Counted from the stretch's first letter, positions 1 to 9,540 are shown. The stretch: 64,000 bases of DNA from CANJBX01 sp035556735 (GCA_035556735.1 DATMFF010000006.1:62001-126000); one strand, 5' to 3'. The notes: generated from the letters alone by a model not told the origin. Made by a program: numbers and translations.

Positions 1-624
1 GCGGTTCCAGGCCTGTCCGTTCATGGCGTCGGGCACAAACGGATCGGCACTGGTCATGCGGCCGATCAGCGGGTCATAGACCCGTCCGTTCATGTGAATG
101 AGACCAACCGCGTCGAGATGCTCATGGCCGGTGTAGCCCCGCGTCGTCTGGCTGGCGATACTGCCGCTCGGGTCGTCGGCGCCGTTGGCAAACCGTCGCT
201 TGCCCCAGGCGTCATACGAGATGCGCTCGACCACGGCGCCGCCGCCGTCGGTGATCACCGCCACCGAGCCGAGATGATCTTTGTGGAAGTAGCGGAACGT
301 GTCCGTCTCGTCGGGAAGCAGCACGCGCAAACCGATCAGCTTGCTGCCGACCATCAGATATTCATTCCAGCGGTTGCTTGCCCCCTGGAACAACTCGGCA
401 CGCACGCCGAACGCCTCGAAATAGAGCGTCACCCCGTCGGGGGAGACCTGCTTGAACCGCTGGTGGTCGGTATCGTGGGAGAAGTAAAGCGCCGTCCCGC
501 CCTGGGTGATCTCGACCGGCTTGTTGAACGAGGAATAGCTGACCGTACGGCCCAGGCCCGCGGTCTGGTTGCCGCGGCTTCCCGGAACCATTGCGGCGAC
601 CGTCGTGTTCGACCCAGAGTCCAT
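1..624 (-). pseudogene. RHS-repeat core protein, C-terminal fragment (5'-truncated, runs off left edge)
   Basis: Reading leftward from a Met at 624, the frame is open to the window edge (208 codons seen) and gives the RHS-associated core: NQTAGLGRTVSYSSFNKP, then YFHKDHLGSVAVITDGGG, then GYTGHEHLDAVGLIHMNGR-VYDP. Full RHS/YD-repeat proteins normally exceed 1000 residues and form a secreted shell around a variable C-terminal toxin. Here the frame meets a stop at 679-681, and recognisable RHS sequence begins only near position 600, so the whole N-terminal repeat shell is missing. The variable tip would lie left of base 1 and cannot be seen. It is either a decayed gene or a displaced orphan core of the kind found beside intact rhs loci. 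The family call is firm; pseudogene status is inferred. Confidence 0.8.
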
Positions 625-626
625 GC

Positions 627-1382
627 ATGCCCCGAGCCATGCCCAACGCCCCCGCCACCTATCCGCCCCTGAACACACTCAAGCCCATCGCCGGGCAGGT
701 CTGGATCGTGGACGGTCCGCTCATCCGCTTCGGGATGCCCTGGCCGAAGATGTCGTTCCCGACCCGGATGACCGTGATCCGCGTCGGCACCGATCTCTTC
801 ATCCATTCGCCGACACCGCTTAAGCCCTCGCTCGCGGCCGAGGTCGCCGCCATCGGCACGCCGCGCTGGATCGTCGCGCCGAACCGCATCCACTACTGGT
901 GGGTGCCGGACTGGAAGCGCGGCTTTCCCGACGCGGAGGTCTTCCTGGCGCCGCGCGTCGCGCACCAGGCCGGCGCGCGCATCGACTTTCCGACCCGCCC
1001 GCTGCACGGCAACGACGGCTATCCGTGGGACGGCGCCATCGCCACGCTGCTGGTCGCCGGCAGCTACATGACCGAAGCGGTCTTCTTCCATCGCGAGAGC
1101 CGCACGCTCATTCTCACCGACCTCATCGAGAACTTCGAGCCGCGCAGGCTCGGGCTCATGATGCGCTGGCTCACGCGCCTCGGCGGCGTGCAGGACCCCG
1201 ACGGGCAGATGCCGCGCGACATGCGCCTGACCTTCAGGCGCCGGCGCGACGACCTCAAAGCCGCCGTCGTGGCGATGATCGCCTGGAACCCCGCGCGCAT
1301 CGTGCTCGCCCATGGCCGCTGGTACGAGACGAACGGCGCCGCCGAGCTGCGGCGCGCGTTCCGCTGGCTGCTCGACACCTGA
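627..1382 (+). CDS. DUF4336 domain-containing protein (metallo-beta-lactamase-like fold)
   Basis: About 251 residues. The N-terminus (LKPIAGQVWIVDGPLIRFGMPW, then TRMTVIR, FIHSPTPL) and the following GTPRWIVAPNRIHYWWVPDWK are characteristic of DUF4336 proteins, which resemble metallo-beta-lactamase folds but lack the full HxHxDH zinc motif; none is visible here. Two in-frame Met codons, at 627 and 639, are possible starts; I give the first. It is transcribed divergently from the RHS remnant with almost no gap. The biochemical role of the family is unknown, and no neighbour suggests a pathway. Confidence 0.8.
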   Translation: MPRAMPNAPATYPPLNTLKPIAGQVWIVDGPLIRFGMPWPKMSFPTRMTVIRVGTDLFIHSPTPLKPSLAAEVAAIGTPRWIVAPNRIHYWWVPDWKRGFPDAEVFLAPRVAHQAGARIDFPTRPLHGNDGYPWDGAIATLLVAGSYMTEAVFFHRESRTLILTDLIENFEPRRLGLMMRWLTRLGGVQDPDGQMPRDMRLTFRRRRDDLKAAVVAMIAWNPARIVLAHGRWYETNGAAELRRAFRWLLDT

Positions 1383-1671
1383 GCGGGTCGCTGCCTCGCC
1401 GACCGCACCAGCCACGCGCCACACGCGATGCTGCGCGCCGCCGCAAGCTTTTCCACAGCTTGAAGGGCAAGCCCTCGTCTATTTCCCGCACCGGTTGTGA
1501 TACGCTCCAGCAACTCACCGAACGGCGACCGTCCAGATCTCCCGGGCGATGCGATCCGCATTGCAGGACTGGATCGGCATGGGCCGAAGCGGCCGCGCTC
1601 GCGGAAGTTGGCGCACCGTCCGGCCTTCGACATCGTCCGTGCGATTGGGGGCTGCGCTGATGCTCGCATTC

Positions 1672-3624
1672 ATGCCGTCCGCGTGGCCGCGTGTGCAGGT
1701 CGGGCGGCGACGCATCGTCCGCATCCTGTCGGTCATCGCGCTCCTGCCGGTTGCGATCGCAGAGCCGGTCATCGCGCAGACGGCGCTGCCGATTCCGCCT
1801 GGGAGCCAGATCATCATCGGTCCGGTCGTGCGCGGGCGGGCCTTTCCTTTCGCCCAGCGCGGCACGTCGGTTTTCCAGATCACGAATGGCCTCGAAGCCA
1901 ACGTCTACCTGGACGGCCTGGTGACGCCATCGACGCTGTCGTTCGTGAATTCCGTGTCATCGCCCGCTGTTGTCGTGCTGACCACGACGACAACCCAATT
2001 CGTGCGTTTCTACAATCCGACGGACCCGATCGCGCCCAGCAACCAGTCCGGCTCCTTCATCGCCGGGTCGAACGTCGTGCGCGGGCTGACGGCGGCGCAG
2101 GTCCGCGACGTGCTGGCGCTGCCGAACACGCCGACCATGCAGACCCTCGTGCAGGTGCCGGCGGGAACGTGCCTGCTCATCGGGACGGCGGGACCGATCC
2201 TCAATTCGACCCAGCCGCCGGTCGGCGTGTGGGGGCGCGGCGGCGTCACCCAGGTCTTCGTCATCGGCCAGCAGCAGAACGGGGCGGGCTGCAGTTCGGC
2301 GACCCTGTTCCCTCAGTTCATTCCCCTGAGCAGTTTCATCAACGGGCAGCCGATCGGCGGCGGGGCATTCCTCTATCGTCTGCGCGCCGGCACCGGCGGC
2401 AACATCGGCGCGGTTGCGGGCGCGCTCGATCGCGGCCCGTTCCCCGACCTGTTCACGCCCATGGACGGGCTCTACAACAGCCTCGATGTGCTCAACATCG
2501 GCAATGCCGGGCCGCTGCAGGCGGCGCTCGTGCAGCTGACGGGCGAGGTGCACGCCAGCGCGCAGACCGTGATGCTCGGCGACAGCCTGTTCCTGCGCTC
2601 GGCGATCCTCGGGCGCGTGCGTCAGGCGACGGTCGCTGACGGCCTCGGGCCGATGGCGTCGCTGGGTGCGAGCGGGCCCGGCTTCGCGCAGGCGATCGGG
2701 ACGCACGCGCCGCCCGCCGATCCTTCCGGATCGGCGCTGGCCTTTGCCGGCGCGGGCAAGCCGGCGCTCGTCACCCCGTCCACGGTTCTGCCACCGCAAA
2801 CGATGTTCTGGGCGCAGGGGATCGGCGCGTGGGGCAGGCTCGACGGGCGCGGCGACGTGGCCGCCGCCAAGCGCGATCTCGCCGGCGTCTTCGTCGGTCT
2901 CGATCGCCGCGTCGATCTCAACTGGCTCGCCGGCATGGCCGCCGGTTACACCAACTCCTTCGTGCGAATCACCGACAGGATCAACTCCGCCGACATCAAC
3001 ACCGGCCATTTCGCCGCGTACACGGGCGGCAGCCTCGGCGCCTGGAACCTGCGCGGCGCCGCGTCGGCAAGCTTCCACGCGCTCGACACCACGCGCGACG
3101 TCAACTACCCCGGCTATTCCGACAGCCTGAGCGCCCGCTATCACGCGACGACGGCGCAGGTCTTCGGCGAGGTCGGCTACGGCCTGACCTTCGGGCAAGT
3201 CGCGGCCGAGCCGTTCGCAGGGCTCGCCTACGTGCACCTGAGCACTGGCGGCTTCGCCGAGAACGGCGGCGGCGCCGCGCTCACCGGGTCGGGCGGCGAC
3301 ATCGACCTCGGCTATTCGACGCTCGGCGCGCGCGCCGCCGCGAACTACGCCCTGCCGAACGGCTTCGTCCTCACCCCGCATGCCTCGCTCGCGTGGCAGC
3401 ACGTGTTCGGCCGCGACACGCCGACGGCATCCCTCGCCTTCGCGGGCGGCGGCGCGCCGTTCACCACCAGCGGCGTCCCGCTGGCGCGCGACGCCGCGTT
3501 GGTCGAAGCGGGTTTCGATCTGGCCCTGAGCAGCCGGCTTCGGTTCCAGCTCGTCTATGTCGGCGAGTTCGCAGACCGGGCCCAGGATAATTCGGTCAGC
3601 GGCAATCTCGTGTGGCGGTTCTGA
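1672..3624 (+). CDS. autotransporter-type outer-membrane beta-barrel protein
   Basis: About 650 residues from the Met at 1672, which is followed by a basic stretch (RVQVGRRRIVR) and a hydrophobic core ending in an AXA-like site (VIAQTALP), i.e. a Sec signal peptide. In-frame Mets at 1549 and 1660 would give an unusually long leader. The middle is a low-charge, Gly/Pro/Thr-rich passenger-like region. The last 260 or so residues (from MFWAQGIGAWGRLDG) alternate polar and hydrophobic residues and end in Phe (SGNLVWRF), as expected for an autotransporter barrel recognised by the BAM complex. The passenger matches no domain I know. It is probably surface-exposed; substrate or adhesive role unknown. 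Confidence 0.75.
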   Translation: MPSAWPRVQVGRRRIVRILSVIALLPVAIAEPVIAQTALPIPPGSQIIIGPVVRGRAFPFAQRGTSVFQITNGLEANVYLDGLVTPSTLSFVNSVSSPAVVVLTTTTTQFVRFYNPTDPIAPSNQSGSFIAGSNVVRGLTAAQVRDVLALPNTPTMQTLVQVPAGTCLLIGTAGPILNSTQPPVGVWGRGGVTQVFVIGQQQNGAGCSSATLFPQFIPLSSFINGQPIGGGAFLYRLRAGTGGNIGAVAGALDRGPFPDLFTPMDGLYNSLDVLNIGNAGPLQAALVQLTGEVHASAQTVMLGDSLFLRSAILGRVRQATVADGLGPMASLGASGPGFAQAIGTHAPPADPSGSALAFAGAGKPALVTPSTVLPPQTMFWAQGIGAWGRLDGRGDVAAAKRDLAGVFVGLDRRVDLNWLAGMAAGYTNSFVRITDRINSADINTGHFAAYTGGSLGAWNLRGAASASFHALDTTRDVNYPGYSDSLSARYHATTAQVFGEVGYGLTFGQVAAEPFAGLAYVHLSTGGFAENGGGAALTGSGGDIDLGYSTLGARAAANYALPNGFVLTPHASLAWQHVFGRDTPTASLAFAGGGAPFTTSGVPLARDAALVEAGFDLALSSRLRFQLVYVGEFADRAQDNSVSGNLVWRF

Positions 3625-3678
3625 TGGCAGGACCCGTTCCAACGCATTGAAGTTGTTACGCACGCGAACTGTGTCACG

Positions 3679-4602
3679 TCACCCCCGCTTGCCGAACACG
3701 CTCGCCAGTTGCGCGGGCATCCCGCCGATGCGCCCTTCCCGCAGGCTGGCGATCAGGACGCAGCCCAGCGACACGACGTAGGGCAGGCAGCCGATCAGGT
3801 ACGGCGACAGCGTCAGCCCGCCCGCCTGCAGCCGCAGCGTGGCTGCCTCGCACAGTCCGAAGACCAGCACCACCGGCAGCACCAGGAACGGATTCCAGCG
3901 CGCCACGATGACGAGCCCGACCGCGACGAAGCCACGTCCCTTGGTCATATCGTTGGCCCAGGTCTGCGTGTAATCGACCGAGAGCACGGCGCCGGCACCC
4001 CCCGAGAGCAGCCCGCCGGCGAGGATGCCCTGCAACTGCACCAGGCGCGGCCGCAGCCCCACGGCCCGCGCGGCATCGAACGATTCCCCGACCATGCGCC
4101 AGTTGAGCCCGGTGCGCGTGCGGTAGAGCCAGGCGCCGATGATGGCCACCAGCGCCAGGGCCGCGATCGCGACCGGTGTGAGCTGGGTGATGACGGGGCC
4201 GAGCAGCGGGACGGAGGCAAGCTCGGGCCCCGCGAGCGGCGCCAGCCCGCTGACCTTGCCGCCGACGAAGCCACGTCCGAAGTAGGACGTGAAGCCGAGG
4301 CCCAGCGTCCACACGGCGATCCCGCTGCCGATCTGGTTCGCCCCGCAGCCGAGACAGAGCGCCGCGTGAACCGCCGCGAGCAGCAGCCCGGCGCCGGCCC
4401 CGGCGGCAAAGCCGACGATCGGATCGCCGGTCGTCGCCGCGGCGGCGAACCCGACGCAGGCGCCCACGAGCATCTGCCCTTCGACCCCAAGGTTGATGAT
4501 GCCGACGCGCTGCGTCAGCGTCTCGCCGAGCGTGACCAGCAACAGCGGCGTCGATGATCGCAGCATCGCCGCGATCCAGTGGCCCAGCGCCAGGCCCGTC
4601 AT
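3679..4602 (-). CDS. ABC transporter permease, BMP/nucleoside type (second permease)
   Basis: 307 residues from the Met at 4602. The frame extends upstream, but that part overlaps the preceding permease and lacks membrane character. The hallmark TLGETLTQRVGIINLGVEGQML near the N-terminus is typical of the YufQ/NupC-like permease of Bmp-family (nucleoside/basic membrane protein) importers, and about eight hydrophobic segments follow. The start lies one base after the stop of the upstream permease (TGAGATG), implying translational coupling. It is the last gene of the importer operon at 3679-9540. Substrate is inferred only from family and context: nucleoside, nucleobase or a related N-heterocycle. 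Confidence 0.88.
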   Translation of the reverse strand: MTGLALGHWIAAMLRSSTPLLLVTLGETLTQRVGIINLGVEGQMLVGACVGFAAAATTGDPIVGFAAGAGAGLLLAAVHAALCLGCGANQIGSGIAVWTLGLGFTSYFGRGFVGGKVSGLAPLAGPELASVPLLGPVITQLTPVAIAALALVAIIGAWLYRTRTGLNWRMVGESFDAARAVGLRPRLVQLQGILAGGLLSGGAGAVLSVDYTQTWANDMTKGRGFVAVGLVIVARWNPFLVLPVVLVFGLCEAATLRLQAGGLTLSPYLIGCLPYVVSLGCVLIASLREGRIGGMPAQLASVFGKRG

Positions 4603-4603
4603 C

Positions 4604-5635
4604 TCATCCACGGGGCGCTCCCCGACGTGAGGCAAGCCCGCCGGCCGCGAGCGCCGCGACGAACACCAGGCCCTGCAGGATGGTCGCGCTGGCGCTCGGG
4701 ATCTTCGAGAAGAGTTGCAAAGCGTCTCCTGCAGCAATCAGGCCGCCGACCAGGGTCGCGATGGGGACAGCGCGCAGGAAATGCTGGCCCGACAGCCACG
4801 CAACCAGAAAACCGGTCAGCCCGTACCCGACCGAAAGACCCGGCTGCAGGCGTCCCTGCACGGCCGAGGTCTCGCAAATTCCGGCGAGGCCCGCGAGCGC
4901 GCCGCCAAGCGTCATCACCAGCACGGTTTGGCGGGTGAAGCGCAATCCGACCATCGCGCCAACCTTGCGATTGCTCGCGAGCACGTCGAGCGAGATCCCC
5001 CATCGCGTGCGCGTGACGGCGACGTGCAGCAGCAGCGCCGCGACCACCGCTGCCGCCAGACCCAGGTGGACCCGTGTCCCGAACAGGCTCGGCACCTTTG
5101 CCGCGTCGGGAAACGGGATCGTGGCCGGCCAGCCAAGATTGGCCGGGTCCTTCCACGCGCCATGGACCGCGAAGCTGACCAGCAGCACCGCCACATAGTT
5201 CAGCAGCAGCGTCGAGATCGTCTCGTTGACGTTGCAGCGCGCGCGCAGGACACCAGCGATGCCGCTCCAGAGCGCGCCACCGGCGGCGCCCGCGATCAGC
5301 ATCGCAGGCAGCAGTGCGGCCATCTGCGCATGCGGGTATGTGACCACGACGGCGGTGCCCGTGAGCGCGCCGAAGTAAAGCTGTCCCTCGCCGCCCACGG
5401 AGATCAGCCCGAGGCGTGCGGGCAGAATGACGGCCAACGCGCACAGCAGGATCGGCGTCGCCTTCACCAGGCTTTCGGAGATCGAATAGCCGTCTCCGAA
5501 CGCGTAAACGGCCATCGACATCAGCGTCGCGATCGGAGGCTGCCCGATGGCCAGCAGGAAGATGCAGGCCATCGCGACGAAGGCAGCCGTGCCGCCCAGC
5601 GCGAATCCGAACTGGCGGACCGCGGCCCCGCTCAT
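4604..5635 (-). CDS. ABC transporter permease, BMP/nucleoside type (first permease)
   Basis: 343 residues from the Met at 5635 (MSGAAVRQFGF), whose ATGA overlaps the stop of the ATPase gene. Multiple membrane segments are present, with the family signatures ILPARLGLISVGGEGQLYFGAL and NVNETISTLLLNYVAV seen in YufP-like permeases paired with Bmp lipoproteins. It forms the heteromeric membrane channel with the downstream permease. The in-frame extension to 5785 lies inside the ATPase gene and is rejected as a start. Confidence 0.88.
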   Translation of the reverse strand: MSGAAVRQFGFALGGTAAFVAMACIFLLAIGQPPIATLMSMAVYAFGDGYSISESLVKATPILLCALAVILPARLGLISVGGEGQLYFGALTGTAVVVTYPHAQMAALLPAMLIAGAAGGALWSGIAGVLRARCNVNETISTLLLNYVAVLLVSFAVHGAWKDPANLGWPATIPFPDAAKVPSLFGTRVHLGLAAAVVAALLLHVAVTRTRWGISLDVLASNRKVGAMVGLRFTRQTVLVMTLGGALAGLAGICETSAVQGRLQPGLSVGYGLTGFLVAWLSGQHFLRAVPIATLVGGLIAAGDALQLFSKIPSASATILQGLVFVAALAAGGLASRRGAPRG

Positions 5636-7146
5636 GCCGCCCTCCGGTCCGCGCCGGCCATCCACTGCCCGATCACCTGGCGATCGGCATCGGCGTGCGC
5701 CACGAGGCCGGCGATGCGGCCGGCCTGCATCACCGCGATGCGATGGGCGTAGCGCAAGAGGTCGTCGAGGTCCTCGGAGATCCACACCACGCAGGCCCCG
5801 CGTTCGGCATGCTCGAACAGCCGCCGATAGACGGCCTGCGTCGCCGCCACGTCCAGACCCATGGTGGGATAGCAGGCGATGACCAGCCGCGGCGCGCCGC
5901 TGAGCTCGCGCGCGATCACCAGCTTCTGCAGGTTGCCGCCGGACAGCGCCGCCGCCGGCAACGACGCCTGCGCCGGGCGCACGTCATACGCGGCCATCAG
6001 CTTGCTTGCGCGCGCCAGGATGGAGCGCCAGCTCGGAAACAGCGGCAACTGTCGCAGGCCGCGCAGCGCGAGGTTGAGCGCGAGACCGAGATCGGCTGCG
6101 ACCGCGTTGTCGAGTGGACGCTCGGGAATGTAGGCAACGTCCGCGCTCAGCCCGCCCTCGCCCTCGCCCTCGCGCAGCGCGATGCGAACGCCGTCCAGCA
6201 CGATGTCGCCGGCGCCAACGCGCCCAAGGCCGGCCAGCGCCTCCGCCAGGACGTACTGGCCGTTGCCCGACACGCCGGCGATGCCGAGGATCTCGCCGGC
6301 AGCCACCTCGAACGACACGTCTTCGATCGCCGCGCCTTGGCTCGCCGCCGAGAGGCCCCGCACCTGCAGCACCGGAACCTGGCTTGCGGGCCGCGCAGGC
6401 GCCTGGAGAGAGCCCGGCGCGCGGCCACCGACCATGGCCGCGACCAGCGCGTCCGGATCGCGCAGGTCGGCGCGAGACTCGTGAACGACGCGGCCCGCAC
6501 GCATCACGACCACCCGGTCCGCGCAGGCCGCGACGTCGGCGAGCTTGTGCGTGATCAGGACCACGGCCTTGCCTTCGCGCACCAGCGTTCTGATGAATCC
6601 ATAGAGCCGCTCGGTTTCGGCGGGCGTGAGCACCGACGTCGGTTCGTCCAGGATGACGACGCGTGCGTTGAGGTTGAGCACCTTGGCGAGTTCGACGAGC
6701 TGGCGCTCGCCGACCGCCAGCGTGCGCACGGGCCGGCGTGGGTCGAGACCGGGGGCGAGACGTCCTAGCCACGCCAGCGCGCCCTTGACGCGCTCCCTCC
6801 CTCGCGTCTGCAGCCACGGCGCATGCGGCCACGCGGCGAGCAGGTTCTCCAGGACGGAGAGCGCGGGCACCAGCGAGAACTGCTGGAACACCATGCCGAT
6901 GCCCAGTTCCATCGCCTCGCGCGGCGACCGGATGTCGACGGGCGCGCCGTCGATCCGAATCTCTCCCGCATCGGGCGCGTGGAACCCGTACAGGATCTTC
7001 ATCAGGGTGCTCTTGCCGGCGCCGTTCTCGCCCAGCAGCGCCAGCACCTCGCCGCTTCTGACCTCGAGGTGAACGTCGTCGTTGGCGACCACCGCGCCGA
7101 AACGCTTGCGTATCCCCGAGAGCGCGATGGTCGCGAGTGCCGGCAT
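5632..7146 (-). CDS. ABC transporter ATP-binding protein (two tandem ATPase domains, BMP/nucleoside type)
   Basis: 504 residues from the Met at 7146 (MPALATIALSGIRKRFG). The N-terminal ATPase domain has Walker A GENGAGKST at residues 39-47, Walker B VILDEPTSVL, and the degenerate signature LAVGERQ usual for this subfamily. The C-terminal domain has the reduced P-loop GVSGNGQ, signature LSGGNLQK and a Walker-B-like YPTMGLD in place of the usual QPTRGLD. This asymmetric architecture matches YufO/RbsA-like ATPases of Bmp importers. The RidA gene ends three bases upstream, so the gene sits inside a compact operon. Frame upstream of 7146 is RidA in another phase. Confidence 0.9.
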   Translation of the reverse strand: MPALATIALSGIRKRFGAVVANDDVHLEVRSGEVLALLGENGAGKSTLMKILYGFHAPDAGEIRIDGAPVDIRSPREAMELGIGMVFQQFSLVPALSVLENLLAAWPHAPWLQTRGRERVKGALAWLGRLAPGLDPRRPVRTLAVGERQLVELAKVLNLNARVVILDEPTSVLTPAETERLYGFIRTLVREGKAVVLITHKLADVAACADRVVVMRAGRVVHESRADLRDPDALVAAMVGGRAPGSLQAPARPASQVPVLQVRGLSAASQGAAIEDVSFEVAAGEILGIAGVSGNGQYVLAEALAGLGRVGAGDIVLDGVRIALREGEGEGGLSADVAYIPERPLDNAVAADLGLALNLALRGLRQLPLFPSWRSILARASKLMAAYDVRPAQASLPAAALSGGNLQKLVIARELSGAPRLVIACYPTMGLDVAATQAVYRRLFEHAERGACVVWISEDLDDLLRYAHRIAVMQAGRIAGLVAHADADRQVIGQWMAGADRRAA

Positions 7147-7148
7147 GG

Positions 7149-7631
7149 TCAGGCCAGCACGAAGATGCCGTCGACCTCGACCGCCGCCCCGCGCGGCAGG
7201 TTGGCGACGCCGACCGCCGTGCGTGCGTGCGCGCCCTGCGCCCCGAACAGCTCGTGCATCAGGTCCGACGCGCCGTTCACCACCTGCGGGATTTCCGCGA
7301 AGTCTGGACTGCAGTTGACGAAGCCGCCGAGCCGCAGACAACCGGCCACCTTGTCGAGCGTGCCGCCGCACGCCAGCTTGAGCGCGGCCAGCAGGTTGAG
7401 CCCGCACACGCGCGCGGCCTTCTGGGCGTCGCCGAGGTGATAGTCCACGCCAACCTTGCCGACGTATTGCACCTCGCCGTTCCATTCGCAGACCTGCCCG
7501 GCGAGGAACACCAGATCGCCGTGCCGTCGGTACGGCACGAAGTTCGCGACGGGAATGGGCACCTGCGGCAGTTCGATGCCGAGCAGGGACAGCCGTTCGT
7601 CGACCGACGTTGCTCGCATGTCGATTGTCAT
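7149..7631 (-). CDS. RidA family protein (YjgF/YER057c/UK114)
   Basis: 160 residues, compared with about 130 for canonical RidA. It contains the RidA-like stretches GDLVFLAGQVCEWNGEV and CGLNLLAALK, and ends in GVANLPRGAAVEVDGIFVLA; the conserved Arg of the RARTAVGV-type motif is seen as HARTAVGVANLP. Canonical RidA hydrolyses reactive enamines/imines to ketones and ammonia; family members such as RutC act in pyrimidine degradation. The gene lies between an isochorismatase-type hydrolase and an importer ATPase, so a role in catabolism of the imported N-compound is likely. The exact substrate is unknown. Confidence 0.88.
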   Translation of the reverse strand: MTIDMRATSVDERLSLLGIELPQVPIPVANFVPYRRHGDLVFLAGQVCEWNGEVQYVGKVGVDYHLGDAQKAARVCGLNLLAALKLACGGTLDKVAGCLRLGGFVNCSPDFAEIPQVVNGASDLMHELFGAQGAHARTAVGVANLPRGAAVEVDGIFVLA

Positions 7632-7649
7632 TGCAGCATTCCGGAAGAA

Positions 7650-8444
7650 CTAGCGGCGGCCAAGCGCCGTGAGGACCGCGTCAGAGCGCGTGACGAAACC
7701 GAACAGAAGCTTCACGTTGTAGAGCACCGCCTGCACGCAATAATCCGGTGACGTGGTGGCGGTGCCGTCCTCGACGAGGATCGTGTCATACCCCAGGAAG
7801 CTGGCGTCCTCGAGCGTGGTCATCACGCACTGATCCATGTTGACGCCGCCGATCAGCAGCGTCTTCACGCCGAGATTGCGGAGCACCGCATCGGTCTCGG
7901 TGTCCCAGAACGCGCTGAAACGGTGCTTGGTGATCTGAATGTCCTGATCGCCCGGATTGAGCTCGTCGACCACCTGCGCACCCCAGCTCCCCGCTGCGAT
8001 CACCTGCGAGCGCGTGCCCGGCACAAACTGGCCGATGCCCGGCTCCTCGCCGGTCGGATTGTGCGCGTGGCGCAGCGAGGGGCTGATGTTGAGGAGGTCC
8101 TTGCGCACGCCCCAGTTCACCCACACGACCGGCACGCCTTCGGCCCGGAAGGCATCGATCAGCCGCCGCAGCGGCGCGATCGGCGCCCGGTTCGGCGACA
8201 CGTCGATGCCGCGGCTGTCGAGCCATCCGCCCTTGGTGCAGAAGTCGTTCTGCATGTCCACGATCAGCAGCGCGGACTTCGCGGCGTCGACCACGATGGT
8301 CTGCGGCTCGGCCGCGACGGTCAGCGGGCGGACCGGCGGCGACGGCCGCGTCATGTCGACCGTGTCGGGGGTGACCAGCCAGGATTGCCCCGCCGCCGCC
8401 CCCATCTCGACCGCAGCCGCCCGCGGCTTTCCAGCGATGTTCAT
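7650..8444 (-). CDS. isochorismatase-family cysteine hydrolase (amidohydrolase-like)
   Basis: 264 residues from the Met at 8444, preceded by a good Shine-Dalgarno (GGGAGGGG about 5 bases upstream). The catalytic triad of the family is visible: Asp63 in LLIVDMQNDF, Lys in QITKHRFSAFW and Cys in GGVNMDQCVMTT. Related enzymes hydrolyse isochorismate, ureidoacrylate (RutB), N-carbamoyl compounds, nicotinamide or biuret. Neighbouring RidA and a nucleoside-type importer recall RutB/RutC of pyrimidine catabolism, but no RutA oxygenase is present, so an amide or ureido-type bond in an imported heterocycle is the most that can be said. Confidence 0.85.
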   Translation of the reverse strand: MNIAGKPRAAAVEMGAAAGQSWLVTPDTVDMTRPSPPVRPLTVAAEPQTIVVDAAKSALLIVDMQNDFCTKGGWLDSRGIDVSPNRAPIAPLRRLIDAFRAEGVPVVWVNWGVRKDLLNISPSLRHAHNPTGEEPGIGQFVPGTRSQVIAAGSWGAQVVDELNPGDQDIQITKHRFSAFWDTETDAVLRNLGVKTLLIGGVNMDQCVMTTLEDASFLGYDTILVEDGTATTSPDYCVQAVLYNVKLLFGFVTRSDAVLTALGRR

Positions 8445-8472
8445 GGCTCCCCTCCCTCGCCGCGCCATCCGC

Positions 8473-9540
8473 TCACTTCGTGGCCCCGGTGACGCCTTTC
8501 ACCAGGTAGTCCATGGTCTCGATCTGCTCCATCGAGAGCTTCTGACCGGCGGCAGCAACGATCGTGCCATCCTGCTTGGCGATCGGCCCCCGCCAGATCG
8601 ACGCCTTGCCGGCAATGATGTCGGCCTTGAGCTTGAGCACGTCGGCGCGAACCTTCTCCGGCACGCCCGGACCGAACGGGTCGAGGATGACGTTGCCGCT
8701 CGCCATGTCGCCGCGCACGTGGCTCGGCTTCCAGGTGCCGGCTTTGATCTTCTTGATCTCCTCCACCATCATCGGGCCCCAGTTCCACGACACCCCGGTC
8801 AGCCAGGATTTCGGCGCGCGGTCGTGGATGTCGACGTCCTTGCCGACGACGTAGACGCCGCGTTTTTCGGCGACCTGTGCGATGGTGATCGGGCTGTCGA
8901 CCTGCTCGGCGACGACGTCGATGCCGAGGTCGGCGAACGCGTTCGTCGCTTCCGACTCTTTCTGCGGCTCCCACCAGCCGCCGTTCCAGACCACCGTGGT
9001 GGTCGCCTTCGGATTGACCGACTGGGCGCCGAGCGTGAACGCGTTGGCGGACCGCATCAGCTGCGGGATCTGGAAGCCGCCGATGAAGCCGAGCTTGCCC
9101 GCCTTGCTGACGTGGCCGGCGATGACGCCGGCGAGATACATGCCGGCGTCGCTGTCCGCCCAGTACGTGCCGACGTTCTTGGAGGTCTTGAGCCCGCCGG
9201 CGTGCAGGATCCGCACGTCGGGATATTTCTCCCCGACCTTGATCGCATAGTCGAGATAGCCGTAGCTGGTCGCGAAGATGATCTTGTGGCCGCTGTTGAC
9301 GAGCCGCTCCATCACGCGCTCGACCTCGGCGGTTTCGGGAATGGCCTCGAACGCGGTGGTCGTCACGCCCGGCAGGTGTTTCTCGACGTACTGGCGTCCG
9401 AGATCCATCGACATATTGTAGCCGTAGTCCGCGGCCGGCCCGACGTAGATGAATCCAATCTTGTCCTGGGCCGCTGCGGGAACCGAGAAAGCCGCCGCGA
9501 GCGTTGCGCCCAGCGCGGCCATGCGAATTGCCAGTCTCAT
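8473..9540 (-). CDS. BMP family ABC transporter substrate-binding protein
   Basis: 355 residues from the ATG at 9540, with AGGAGGGG upstream; an in-frame GTG two codons earlier is possible. Residues 1-24 form a signal peptide cleaved near VPAAAQDK. The mature part opens KIGFIYVGPAADYGYNMSMDLGRQYVE and contains FATSYGYLDYAIK, ISR-like spacing and GFIGGFQIPQLMRSANAFTLGAQ, all typical of the Bmp/PnrA periplasmic fold. No lipobox Cys follows the signal, so the protein is predicted to be soluble. It delivers substrate to the two permeases and the ATPase downstream, and is the promoter-proximal gene of the operon. Confidence 0.92.
   Translation of the reverse strand: MRLAIRMAALGATLAAAFSVPAAAQDKIGFIYVGPAADYGYNMSMDLGRQYVEKHLPGVTTTAFEAIPETAEVERVMERLVNSGHKIIFATSYGYLDYAIKVGEKYPDVRILHAGGLKTSKNVGTYWADSDAGMYLAGVIAGHVSKAGKLGFIGGFQIPQLMRSANAFTLGAQSVNPKATTTVVWNGGWWEPQKESEATNAFADLGIDVVAEQVDSPITIAQVAEKRGVYVVGKDVDIHDRAPKSWLTGVSWNWGPMMVEEIKKIKAGTWKPSHVRGDMASGNVILDPFGPGVPEKVRADVLKLKADIIAGKASIWRGPIAKQDGTIVAAAGQKLSMEQIETMDYLVKGVTGATK

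Noticed and set aside
1957..3663. 568-codon open frame on the minus strand opposite the autotransporter
   Set aside because: High-GC shadow: Arg/Ala/Gly-rich without domains, opposite a gene with a signal peptide and a barrel end.
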